A stretch of DNA of 64,000 bases from Larimichthys crocea. Its lineage: Eukaryota > Chordata > Actinopteri > Sciaenidae. Below the pieces are notes generated by a model. It was given only the letters and a program-made list of their open reading frames with translations. It was not told the origin of the DNA and made no database searches. The position numbers and the translations under genes are program-made. The DNA lies in the NCBI RefSeq assembly GCF_000972845.2, contig NC_040032.1, positions 4,483,073-4,547,072 on the forward strand, in the 5' to 3' direction. This document shows positions 57,501 through 64,000 of the stretch, in pieces (the stretch's first letter is position 1; each line of letters opens with the position of its first letter).

Positions 57501-60500
57501 AAGTTTTTTCTCCAACCCTGACAAACATACAGTTAGTGGAGGTTGTTTTTACTGAGAATCAGTGAAGCCAAGCCCTATCAATGAAATATTCTTGTGTGTG
57601 ATTCAGGATCAGTCATTAAACAACTGAAAGAAGTTGTGCTGAGACTGCAGTTTATGTATGTGTAATTGATTGTTAAATATAAATATGTTTGTGTATGCCG
57701 GTGAGCTTGCATCAGGTTGAACCAGCCTGGTTTGTTTGCCTCCAGCAGTGTTGTCAAAGGCGTGAGACTCAGACACAGGAAACCACCTAACTTCCCCTGA
57801 AAGCAGTGCATCATATTATACAACACAAGCACATTCAAGCGGCTTACATAAAGACACACAGACACAGGAACACACACAACCACACCACCGTATCACCATA
57901 TCTCATACCATATAAGAAAAACATGGGCAGACCAGATACTTCACCACACACACAGGTCAACCAAACATACCCCCATCGTACACCCTCCAGTAGTTCTCAT
58001 TTCAGAGATCTTCCCCAAGAGTTTTTTAAGGAGTTTTCTGTGTTTATTATTGCTTGGTTTTCAGAATGTAATCAGCCGCACCATCCCATCCACATTGTAT
58101 CCATCATAGTCACTTCTGCTGTTAATATGACATAATCCTCTGAGAATGCATTCAGTAAATATATACAGTGGAGTGCCCTGGAATTTCCCTGCAGTTCAGT
58201 AGACCACCACTCAGCTGCTGGAAAGAGAACACATAGAAACATAGAAATCTTTGTTTTTACAAATCATTCATATAATTGACAAAGGCAACATTAATTGTGC
58301 ATTTTCTAATACATCACAATGTAAAACAGGGAAATAAAACATGCAGACAAATAAAGTTCCTCTTTTTGGTTTAGTGACACGAGATTTTAAAGTATGGGAA
58401 CCCTAACCTTTTATGATGACTGATGCATAAACTGCTCTTTCACATGATTGTCCAACACGTGCTTGTAAGTTTATTAATAAACTATTTGTGATGAAGTGTA
58501 TGTCTCAGAATCCACCAGATTAAAAAAAAAAATATATATATATATAAAGAAATTATTTTTAATAAAGTTTACTTCCATGCATTTTATGATGATGATGATG
58601 ATTTAACCACTGCTGGATTTTGTCTGTGAAAAGACAGCTGATAGTGTCAGGCTAACTGTCTGTGTGTTTTTTTATCTTCAGTCTGTGGTGTACTGCCATG
58701 GAGGACGAATTGGGTTCTATCAGGGCGATATCCGTCTCCTCCCAGATGACATGAAGGCCCTGCGGCCAACTATTTTCCCTGTGGTGCCTCGATTGCTCAA
58801 CCGCATGTATGATAAGGTGAGATGAACCGTTAAGAAAAGAGAAGACCTGTGAAGAAACTGTGCTTCCCTTGTTCTGCTAGCAATGAAGCAATTTAGCTTG
58901 TCTAGTCATAAAAAAGAGATGGGTATTATTCTGGAAACTTACACATGTCCTGACATGAATTTGTGGTTTTATTGTAATCACACTGGTCTCTGAGTCATGT
59001 ATTGTAGCGAGTCTTGCAGCTGTGGTTTAGGGATCGAATGATGCAGATGTTCGTTTTCCAGCTATCAAATCAAGTTTATTTGTATAGCCCTAGTCAGAAT
59101 TGAACGCCAATCTTAAGAAGTGTCTCTTAAGCTTCGATTTAAAAAGGCTGAGATCAGTAGTGGTGCAAATGTCAGGGGGCAGTTTGTTCCACAGTCTGGG
59201 AGCAGCAACGGCAAAAGAACGATCACCCCAATGTTTAAATCAGAAGCTGACCTGGAAAACAAACAACAGAAGTTTAAAATCAATTCTAAAATGGACTGGA
59301 AGTCAGTGGAGTGACAGCACAGGCGTAATGTGTTCATGTCTGGACGTGCTTGCTAAAAAAAGCTATGATTAATGCAGTCTGATTTCCTCTGAAATTTCTG
59401 TTGTGTAACAAAGAGAACTTGTAAGAGAGAGAATTTACAGAGAATGATGTGTGATGACAAATTGGAGCTTTGTTCCAGCACAAAGAGGAGCAGGAAGGAG
59501 CTTCCCAATCATTTTCTTGCTATTTACATGGACAATTGTACAGGTTTTAACAGCTGGAATGAAAGCAGACGTTTTCCATCTAAAAAAAAATAAATGTGCA
59601 TTTTGTCTTTGTCTCCTCTGCAGATCTTCAGCCAGGCTAACAGTCCGTTGAAGCGTTGGCTGCTCAACTTTGCTGCCAAAAGAAAAGGTGCTGAAGTCAG
59701 CAGTGGGATCATTCGCAGTGACAGCATCTGGGACAAAATCTTCTTCAGCAAGATTCAGGTAAATAAAAAAAACATTAAAAAAAAACACTGTTTCCTCTAC
59801 CTGAGCTAAATGTGCCACCCTGAATACCACAATTCATATATTCATTCATTCATTTCTGTGCATAAGCATTAAAAAAAATTCAAATATTTCATAGACTTTT
59901 GGCAAAATGAAGAGAAATGATGCATCTCACTCCTGCAAAGCAACTCTCTGGCCTAAAGTTTTCTCAAAAGGAGCTTGATCTCACCCAGTAAGATTAAACA
60001 GTTCACTATAATTTACAGTATGTCAGATCCGCAGCTCAGCAAATTCTTTTCATAACAGTGTGGTATGATAGGAGACAAATGGGGAGAGAAAAAGGTTATA
60101 ATACACCAGAGCTCCTAAAAGCACTTACAAAAACAATTTTTCATCACCAGTCCCCTTCCACTTCAAAACAGAAGATAAGAAATAACAGAAAAGAACAACA
60201 GAACAGTTTAAACATTGGCAAATAATTGTGTTTTCATGTCAGACCTCACTGCTCACAGTAAAAAGCTGATTCATTTGATATTAATTGTTATTAATATTGT
60301 TAATTTAATGAAAAAATAAAGACACCTCTGTATTAATAACGCGTTTCCTGTCTACACAGGCCAGCCTGGGAGGGAGGTTGAGGATGATTATAACAGGAGC
60401 AGCTCCTACCTCGCCCAGTGTCCTGGGATTCCTCAGAGCAGCTCTGGGATGCCAGGTGAGACAAACACACACCTTTGTACTGCTATTCTTGTAAGAAACC

Positions 60501-63500
60501 TCACTGACATAATGAATTCTCTAGGCCCTAACCCTAACCGTCACAACTACATGCCTCACTAGAGTATAAACCTACCGTGCTGTCATTGTTTTGTGGATAA
60601 CTGTTTTGAAGCCTCGAGTTTGGCACTAGGGGTGCTGCCATCTTGGTTTCTCAGATCCAGAAATGACCATATAAATGGAGCTTTGGATAGTTATAAATGC
60701 AATCTGAAAAAAAGGGTAATTTCTCCGTAAAGCTAAATTCAATTGAACTTTTCTTTTTTCAGCCAAGTGTGCTGCCCCTTGATGGTCATTAGAAAAGATG
60801 CCAGTTTAAGACACTTCTGCATTGACTTCACTTCACACACCCTGAAGCTCTGTCCACTAATTACACTACCAAACCCTCTGTCTGACTTCTCCATCTACTT
60901 AAATTGTGATGATATGTCAATGCTTTGTCCACAACATGTTTCCCTGCCCCCAAGTGGCCAAAAAAGTCAACAAGTTATTGTAGGTAACAGCCCCTCTAAG
61001 AAGTGGGAGTCAGATGTCTTTACTCTCAGTCTAAAACTTTAACTGGTCCTCACAAAGATGTTCTGCAGCAACAGCATGCAGAACATATGATAAGGATACA
61101 CATGCGTCTAAGCAACACATTGACACACAAATCTAGTATCCTTCACGCAGCACTCTTCTCAATATTGTCTATGTCTGTGTGTAGGTGTACGAGGCATACG
61201 GCCAGACAGAGTGCACTGCTGGCTGCACCTTCACCACACCTGGAGACTGGACCCCAGGTGAGCCTCCAAGTTTATGGCCTAAAAAGGAAAGACTTATCCT
61301 TATCTCTGCCTGACTGACTGACTGAACCTGTTTACCTAACTGGATGCTCAGTTCAAAGATCTAAAAGTGGTGTGGTTGAGTCTTGATCCAAGAAATGCAC
61401 AACTCCTGTCCTGTGATTGTCACTATGAGCTGTACTGTGTGGCCACTGCTGCTGATATAATGTCTTAACTGCACAGACACTCCCAGTAAAGGTTTTATAG
61501 TTCAGATTCAGTGGACAAAAACATAAGAGTGAGTGACAGGTACAGTAGATCCAGAAAGAAAAAAGGTCTAGAAGGGTGAGACAGACAATGAGGAAAGGAA
61601 TGTTAAGCTGCATTATTAACACTCATAACAACCTGCTTAAGGGATTGCCAGCATCAACAAGTGGTTGTATAACAAACAAGTAGTTACCATAACCTGGATT
61701 TGGCCTCTAATGGGCTGTATTGTTGTGTTAAATGTCTTGAGATTTATAGTAGTTTTTGCCATTTTGACGCATGTAATTATATAGATCCTGTGTTATAATT
61801 GGCTACCTGATTTAGTGTAAAATGCTACCTTCTTTGAACATGGTTATCTAATAATAATAATGATAACTTTTGGAGTTGGAATCCAAAGTAAACCAGCATT
61901 TGAGTCGCCTTTGTTCCTTATTTCAGCTGTACATGCAAAAACAAAGTTTGCCCTTGGAATGCAAATTATCTTTGCATTTCCATTCCTAAATGTCAAAACG
62001 CAAAAGTCGTGTAACAGAGAGAAGTCAGTTTTATAGTAGCAAGACAGTAGCAGCATGACAGCATAACTTTCCAAGATGGTGCCCTGTTCATTGAAATTAA
62101 TGCAAGTAAACTAAACATGTCTACACATTTAGCCCAAAACATAGATGCATTTGATTTTTGTTTTTTGCTTACCATGTCCAACTACCTGCACACACAACGT
62201 ACAAAAAACACGAAATAGGTGAAATGGCACCACGCTAAAATCACCACACAGCTCAGTGCTGTTCAATCAAGTCACATAATTTTACTCTCTGTAGACAACA
62301 TTTTAACAATTTTTGTTAATTTTCTTGTCAAATAGATTTTGTGAGTAAACCACAGTGAGCACTTTGATCTCTTCTTACATTCACCAAATAAATCCACTTG
62401 ATCTCTGACGGGAAGGTAGATCAAGATAATAGAGTCAGGATTTCAGTAATCTTGAAAGTCAACATCTGAATTCTTCACACTCAAAAGGAGAAGGAGTTTC
62501 TATGAGTCATGTCTGCAAGTTTCAGATATTTTTTATTGATGAAGATTACGGTATGTAGTAGTCCAAAGACAGGCAGCTTAATAGGTTAACTGGTGTTAAT
62601 TTATGAACTGCCTACTTGTCCACAGTGTACCCTGTCTCTTTCCCAATGCCAGCTGGAATTGGCTCCAGCCTGCTGCAGCCCTGATAAGGATAATAGATTC
62701 CATGGCTATGGGAAATTATTATCAGATCTGAGCTATTCAGTGATTAGGATTGAGTAAACAAATGAGATAGTAAATGCATAAAAATATGTTTTTTTTGGAC
62801 TTTGAATTCTTAAACATTAAGTTGCCTTGACCCTTGAATTCAGTGTCAGCCATTTTATCTGCGTATGTCCATGTAGAGTTAAGATGGGTTAAACAAACAC
62901 TGGAACTGAAAAGACATGATATATATTTGTCATTGTATTGTATTGTATTGTCATTGCATCAGCCAAAACCACAACATGGTGAGTTACATTGTACGTAAAG
63001 GTATGTCCCTCAGCCTGATGAGTGGCTTGCAGCAGGTCACTGTTAGATAACACTCACCATGTCGACTAACATACATACAAAATATGATCTAGCATCACCC
63101 TCTGCTGCCCAGTTCTGATACTATATCTGTATTTCTAAGAAATAAATATGGCGAATGATCTTCCTTTACTTTAAATGTCAGAGATGTTCCATTTAAAAAT
63201 ATATTTAATGAATTACTGTAACTAAATGTGTTCAGGTGGAAAAAATTGTTAACTCCTTGTTAGTTATTTTTTGTAGGAAATTAATTCAGCAGTTTAGTTT
63301 TAATAGTGAAAATAGATGCAGTGTGGGGGAATCATTCAGTTCAAGTTCAGGTACAAAGGCTACTTAGTTTGTAATTTTTTTGCTTGTTCTGACTTGAACA
63401 GGTCATGTCGGGGCCCCACTTCCGTGTAACCTCATCAAACTGGTGGACGTTCCTGAAAAGAACTACTTTGCCTCTAAGGGAGAGGGAGAGGTATGCAACA

Positions 63501-64000
63501 TGATTTCCAAAAAAACAAACCTGACATGCAAAGTATAAGTCCCCTGTGTTTAATACCTATAATCTAAAGATTAAAAATGTCATATAAAAGAAGAACATAT
63601 TTTTATATATAAAGAATAAAGAGGCATTACCTGTTCAGACCTTTAAAGTTTGTGTTGGTGTTTGTATAGGAGAAAATGTCTATATGTTTCAGTTCTGACC
63701 TTAACTTTGACCTTATTTCCACTTCTCTAATCTCACATACAGGTTTGTGTGAAGGGACCAAACGTGTTTAAGGGCTACCTCAAAGACCCGGAGAGGACAG
63801 CTGAGACACTGGATGCAGACGGCTGGCTTCACACTGGAGATATCGGCAAATGGTTACCTGTATGTACATACAACTCACATCAAACTCCATTATTTAGGCG
63901 TAATAATTAGCTGTTTTACGTTATACAGCATTTGCTTAAAATGGCATATTTTTTACACAAGTTTCTTCTTGTCATGTATTCAACCTGTAGAACGGCACAC
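33371..64000 (+). CDS. acsl6: Long-chain acyl-CoA synthetase 6, 5' part (573 codons; truncated by window)
   Basis: ACSL6 joins long-chain fatty acids, with preference for polyunsaturated ones such as DHA, to CoA using ATP through an acyl-adenylate. It acts on ER and other membranes. Seventeen complete coding exons and the first 10 bases of another join in phase to 573 codons. The mammalian long form has about 720, so about 150 residues lie beyond the window. Residues 1-15 ([15 protein letters not shown]) form a hydrophobic leader. Residues 52-68 form the membrane anchor ([17 protein letters not shown]). The ATP/AMP-binding P-loop TSGTTGNPKG is at 300-309, the fatty-acid gate region at 356-400, YGQTE at 482-486 and TGDIGKWLP at 562-570. 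Features such as [16 protein letters not shown] and [13 protein letters not shown] fit ACSL6 better than ACSL1 or ACSL5. The start at 33,371 is chosen because exon 1 ends in phase 1, exon 2 completes the codon, and the result aligns with the long mammalian N-terminus. Confidence 0.95.
35475..35582. repeat. Compound (CT)n-(AT)n microsatellite
   Basis: A CT run (35,475-35,496) is followed by an AT run with a few TAA interruptions to 35,580. Confidence 0.95.
36431..36458. repeat. (AG)n microsatellite
   Basis: About fourteen perfect AG units, followed by a G-rich tract. Confidence 0.95.
36890..36938. repeat. (AT)n microsatellite
   Basis: AT dinucleotide run with TATAACAT interruptions. Confidence 0.95.
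42155..42232 (+). repeat. Fragment of a dispersed teleost repeat
   Basis: The word TTAAAGGGACACTTTGGGTT, then GGGTTGTGTGAGGTACGTAT, recalls a common teleost non-autonomous element end. No opposite end was found. Confidence 0.4.
43430..43610 (+). promoter_or_regulatory. acsl6: Candidate second acsl6 promoter/enhancer before exon 2
   Basis: GC-richer than its surroundings, about 0.7 kb upstream of exon 2. It holds an inverted CCAAT box (GATTGGCTG at about 43,445), a G-rich tract (CAGGGGGAGGGGAAGG) and an octamer-like TTATGCATCT. Mammalian ACSL6 makes a shorter N-terminus, which would need a start downstream of exon 1. The functional call is inference. Confidence 0.25.
44266..44486 (+). CDS. 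acsl6: acsl6 coding exon 2, residues 16-89, membrane anchor
   Basis: Acceptor CTCTGCCCGGCAG|AG and donor GTGCCG|GTAAGA. Encodes [20 protein letters not shown], then [15 protein letters not shown]. The hydrophobic anchor runs from about 52 to 68. In-frame Met 22 (44,283) and Met 25 (44,292) could start the short isoform. Met 25 aligns with the mammalian short start. Confidence 0.95.
44509..44555. repeat. (CA)n microsatellite next to the exon 2 donor
   Basis: About 23 CA units beginning 23 bases inside intron 2. CA repeats in RNA bind hnRNP L and can affect nearby 5' splice sites. Confidence 0.95.
44556..45985 (+). other. acsl6: acsl6 intron 2 remainder, nothing else seen
   Basis: AT-rich DNA with a short palindromic run at about 45,085-45,110 (AACTAGAGTTACTCTAGTT). 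No additional exon in phase. Confidence 0.5.
45986..46100 (+). CDS. acsl6: acsl6 coding exon 3, residues 90-127 plus split codon 128
   Basis: Acceptor TATGCATCAG|CATGAA and donor ATATCTG|GTGGGT. Encodes [10 protein letters not shown], then [20 protein letters not shown] and RGLHIS, matching the family's LTHYYDDARTMYQVF-type block. Confidence 0.95.
46101..47860 (+). other. acsl6: acsl6 intron 3, nothing but an AT run
   Basis: A short (AT)n run at 46,169-46,189. The rest is AT-rich without features. Confidence 0.5.
47861..47925 (+). CDS. acsl6: acsl6 coding exon 4, residues 128-149
   Basis: Acceptor TTTGTCCAATAG|GTGATG and donor AAAGAG|GTTAGT. Encodes [20 protein letters not shown] then KE. 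Phase 1 in, phase 0 out. Confidence 0.95.
47926..49712 (+). other. acsl6: acsl6 intron 4, nothing recognised
   Basis: AT-rich DNA. A short direct repeat GTTGGCAGTTGTAGC occurs twice at about 49,019-49,051. Confidence 0.5.
49713..49814 (+). CDS. acsl6: acsl6 coding exon 5, residues 150-183
   Basis: Acceptor GTTTGGCTTTAG|GTGACA and donor CCAGAG|GTGACT. Encodes [20 protein letters not shown] and [12 protein letters not shown], a strongly conserved block. Confidence 0.96.
49992..50036. repeat. (AC)n microsatellite in intron 5
   Basis: AC units with three GC interruptions in the first third. Confidence 0.95.
50197..50296 (+). CDS. acsl6: acsl6 coding exon 6, residues 184-216 plus split codon 217
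   Basis: Acceptor GTGTGATTTTAG|TGG and donor ATACTG|GTAAGA. Encodes [20 protein letters not shown] and [13 protein letters not shown]. Confidence 0.96.
50297..51009 (+). other. acsl6: acsl6 intron 6, nothing recognised
   Basis: No repeat or exon supported. Confidence 0.5.
51010..51188 (+). CDS. acsl6: acsl6 coding exon 7, residues 217-276
   Basis: Acceptor TGTCATTTCAG|CTG and donor GTCGAG|GTACGA. Encodes [20 protein letters not shown], then [16 protein letters not shown] and the variable [14 protein letters not shown]. Confidence 0.96.
51189..52634 (+). other. acsl6: acsl6 intron 7, nothing recognised
   Basis: AT-rich DNA without a supported element. Confidence 0.5.
52635..52667 (+). CDS. 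acsl6: acsl6 coding exon 8, residues 277-287, micro-exon
   Basis: A 33-base exon between TTTTTTTTACAG|GCT and CCTATA|GTAAGT, encoding [11 protein letters not shown]. It corresponds to the variable stretch before the [12 protein letters not shown] block. Skipping it would keep frame. Confidence 0.9.
52668..53183 (+). other. acsl6: acsl6 intron 8, nothing recognised
   Basis: AT-rich DNA with no supported element. Confidence 0.5.
53184..53235 (+). CDS. acsl6: acsl6 coding exon 9, residues 288-304 plus split codon 305
   Basis: Acceptor TTTCTCCACAG|CCACC and donor ACCACAG|GTAATA. Encodes [17 protein letters not shown], the first half of the ATP-binding P-loop. Confidence 0.97.
54076..54165 (+). 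repeat. Dispersed vertebrate repeat (GGAGCCTATCCCAGCTGACT type)
   Basis: The words CATCAGGGTCATGGTGGGAC and TATCCCAGCTGACTTTGGGT, then GCGGGGTACATCCTGGA, belong to a very common fish element tail. Confidence 0.6.
54538..54576. repeat. (AT)n microsatellite
   Basis: AT dinucleotide run with one TAATAT interruption. Confidence 0.95.
55312..55435 (-). mobile_element. Partial copy of the 32,165 MITE family
   Basis: Starts at the terminus AAAGTCCAGTGTGTAAGATT and then parallels the reverse complement of 32,483 to about 32,380, including GGCTC-ATTTAC, AAAAATGGAATA and CTGAAAATAAG words. The opposite end is missing. Confidence 0.7.
55447..55757. mobile_element. MITE with ACAACCC ends and long inverted repeats
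   Basis: The left part TTGGCACAATGTGTAAAATG pairs with the right part (reverse complement TTGGCACACTGTGTAAAATG). The outer ends are degenerate ATACAACCCTATTTCT and its inverse. This matches a very common teleost family whose ends read ACAACCCCAATTCC. It lies immediately beside the MITE at 55,312. Confidence 0.75.
55898..55971 (+). CDS. acsl6: acsl6 coding exon 10, residues 305-329
   Basis: Acceptor GCTCACACAG|GAAAC and donor ACAGAT|GTGAGT. Encodes [20 protein letters not shown] and LKVTD, completing the P-loop (Lys 308). Confidence 0.97.
56194..56271 (+). CDS. acsl6: acsl6 coding exon 11, residues 330-355
   Basis: Acceptor TATGTCCTACAG|AAAG and donor ATTGAG|GTGAGT. Encodes [20 protein letters not shown] and FERLIE, the conserved acyl-CoA synthetase [10 protein letters not shown] block. 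Confidence 0.97.
56272..58681 (+). other. acsl6: acsl6 intron 11 (2.4 kb), no second gate exon seen
   Basis: I looked for a duplicate of exon 12, since mammals use mutually exclusive gate exons at this point, and found none. A 143-codon antisense frame (56,634-57,065) with a hydrophobic start is not supported by splice or promoter signals. A short AT run lies at 58,530-58,546. Confidence 0.45.
58682..58816 (+). CDS. acsl6: acsl6 coding exon 12, residues 356-400, fatty-acid gate
   Basis: Acceptor TTTATCTTCAG|TCT and donor GATAAG|GTGAGA. Encodes [20 protein letters not shown], then [17 protein letters not shown]. The GF(F/Y)QGD element with Tyr 368 would correspond to a Y-type gate if the residue is the one that varies between mammalian isoforms (inference). 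Confidence 0.97.
58817..59623 (+). other. acsl6: acsl6 intron 12, largely a retroelement-derived repeat
   Basis: Most of the intron is the repeat at 59,067-59,345. No gate-exon duplicate is present. Confidence 0.5.
59067..59345 (-). repeat. Dispersed retroelement-derived repeat
   Basis: It begins ATCAAATCAAGTTTATTTGT, the reverse complement of the tail at 5,480, so it is inserted in reverse. The body contains GGGGGCAGTTTGTTCCACAG and CTGGGAGCAGCAACGGCAAA, phrases repeated across teleost genomes. The open frames on both strands here are repeat sequence. Confidence 0.65.
59624..59758 (+). CDS. acsl6: acsl6 coding exon 13, residues 401-445
   Basis: Acceptor GTCTCCTCTGCAG|ATC and donor ATTCAG|GTAAAT. 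Encodes [20 protein letters not shown], then [19 protein letters not shown]. Confidence 0.97.
59759..60359 (+). other. acsl6: acsl6 intron 13, nothing recognised
   Basis: AT-rich DNA. No repeat family named. Confidence 0.5.
60360..60455 (+). CDS. acsl6: acsl6 coding exon 14, residues 446-477
   Basis: Acceptor CTGTCTACACAG|GCC and donor TGCCAG|GTGAGA. Encodes [20 protein letters not shown] and [12 protein letters not shown], with the TGAAP adenylate-binding motif. Confidence 0.97.
60456..61184 (+). other. acsl6: acsl6 intron 14, possible dispersed repeat
   Basis: The stretch around 60,760-60,960 (GATGGTCATTAGAAAAGATG, CTGCCCCCAAGTGGCCAAAA) has the look of a dispersed repeat, but I cannot name it. 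Confidence 0.35.
61185..61257 (+). CDS. acsl6: acsl6 coding exon 15, residues 478-501 plus split codon 502
   Basis: Acceptor GTCTGTGTGTAG|GTG and donor CCCCAG|GTGAGC. Encodes [20 protein letters not shown] then DWTP. YGQTE is the family's conserved adenylation motif. Confidence 0.97.
61258..63401 (+). other. acsl6: acsl6 intron 15 (2.1 kb)
   Basis: Contains a short L2-type tail at 62,625-62,710 and a short ATTGT run at 62,931-62,951. Otherwise AT-rich with nothing recognised. Confidence 0.5.
62625..62710 (+). repeat. Short L2/V-SINE-type repeat tail
   Basis: GCTGGAATTGGCTCCAGCCT followed by GCAGCCCTGATAAGGATAAT is a diverged form of a tail found on many vertebrate L2-mobilised elements. Confidence 0.6.
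63402..63490 (+). CDS. acsl6: acsl6 coding exon 16, residues 502-531
   Basis: Acceptor GACTTGAACAG|GTC and donor GGAGAG|GTATGC. Encodes [20 protein letters not shown] and [10 protein letters not shown]. Confidence 0.97.
63743..63859 (+). CDS. acsl6: acsl6 coding exon 17, residues 532-570
   Basis: Acceptor TCTCACATACAG|GTT and donor TTACCT|GTATGT. Encodes [20 protein letters not shown], then [14 protein letters not shown]. Asp 564 is the conserved ATP-ribose-binding aspartate of the superfamily. Confidence 0.97.
63991..64000 (+). CDS. acsl6: acsl6 coding exon 18, first 10 bases (runs off the window)
   Basis: Acceptor ATTCAACCTGTAG|AAC. The visible codons read NGT, fitting the family's LP(N/A)GTLKIIDR block. 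Confidence 0.85.

Noticed and set aside
59435..59830. 131-codon antisense frame over acsl6 exon 13
   Set aside because: It is the shadow of a real coding exon on the plus strand.
1..64000. CRISPR arrays, bacterial operons, prophage or plasmid features
   Set aside because: No regularly spaced repeats, ribosome-binding-site-led gene runs or phage genes. The splice structure shows eukaryotic nuclear DNA.

Overview
The window is vertebrate nuclear DNA, almost certainly from a teleost fish. It has GT-AG introns of 0.1 to 11 kb, AT-rich non-coding DNA, many CA, GA and AT microsatellites, tRNA-headed SINEs and several teleost-type short inverted-repeat elements (MITEs). It also holds two recognisable vertebrate genes. 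The coding sequences look percomorph-like, but that is an impression rather than a test. Nothing bacterial, viral or CRISPR-like is present.

Layout. Positions 1-22,500 hold no gene I can name. They contain retroelement tails, SINEs, MITEs, a decayed LINE reverse-transcriptase fragment, a perfect 32-bp snap-back hairpin and one isolated terminal-exon-like block at 18,830-19,145. Positions 22,540-26,508 (minus strand) hold a complete interferon regulatory factor 1 gene: one non-coding exon, nine coding exons, 299 codons, a TATA box and a poly(A) signal. Positions 26,509-33,300 are a head-to-head intergenic stretch. It has a CpG-rich block flanked by two perfect kappaB sites, two short exon-like reading frames and three MITEs in about 1.1 kb. 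From 33,371 to the right edge (plus strand) runs a long-chain acyl-CoA synthetase gene, acsl6. Seventeen complete coding exons and the first ten bases of an eighteenth are visible, giving 573 codons of an expected 720 or so. Its first exon encodes a short hydrophobic N-terminus and is separated from exon 2 by a 10.8-kb intron.

Relations. The two genes are not a pathway. IRF1 is a nuclear transcription factor of the interferon response, and ACSL6 activates long-chain and polyunsaturated fatty acids at membranes. Their linkage matches the mammalian IRF1-ACSL6 region (human 5q31), but the cytokine and transporter genes that separate them in mammals are not recognisable here. All exon boundaries were placed by hand from splice consensus, reading phase and remembered family sequences. 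No alignment or transcript search was possible.
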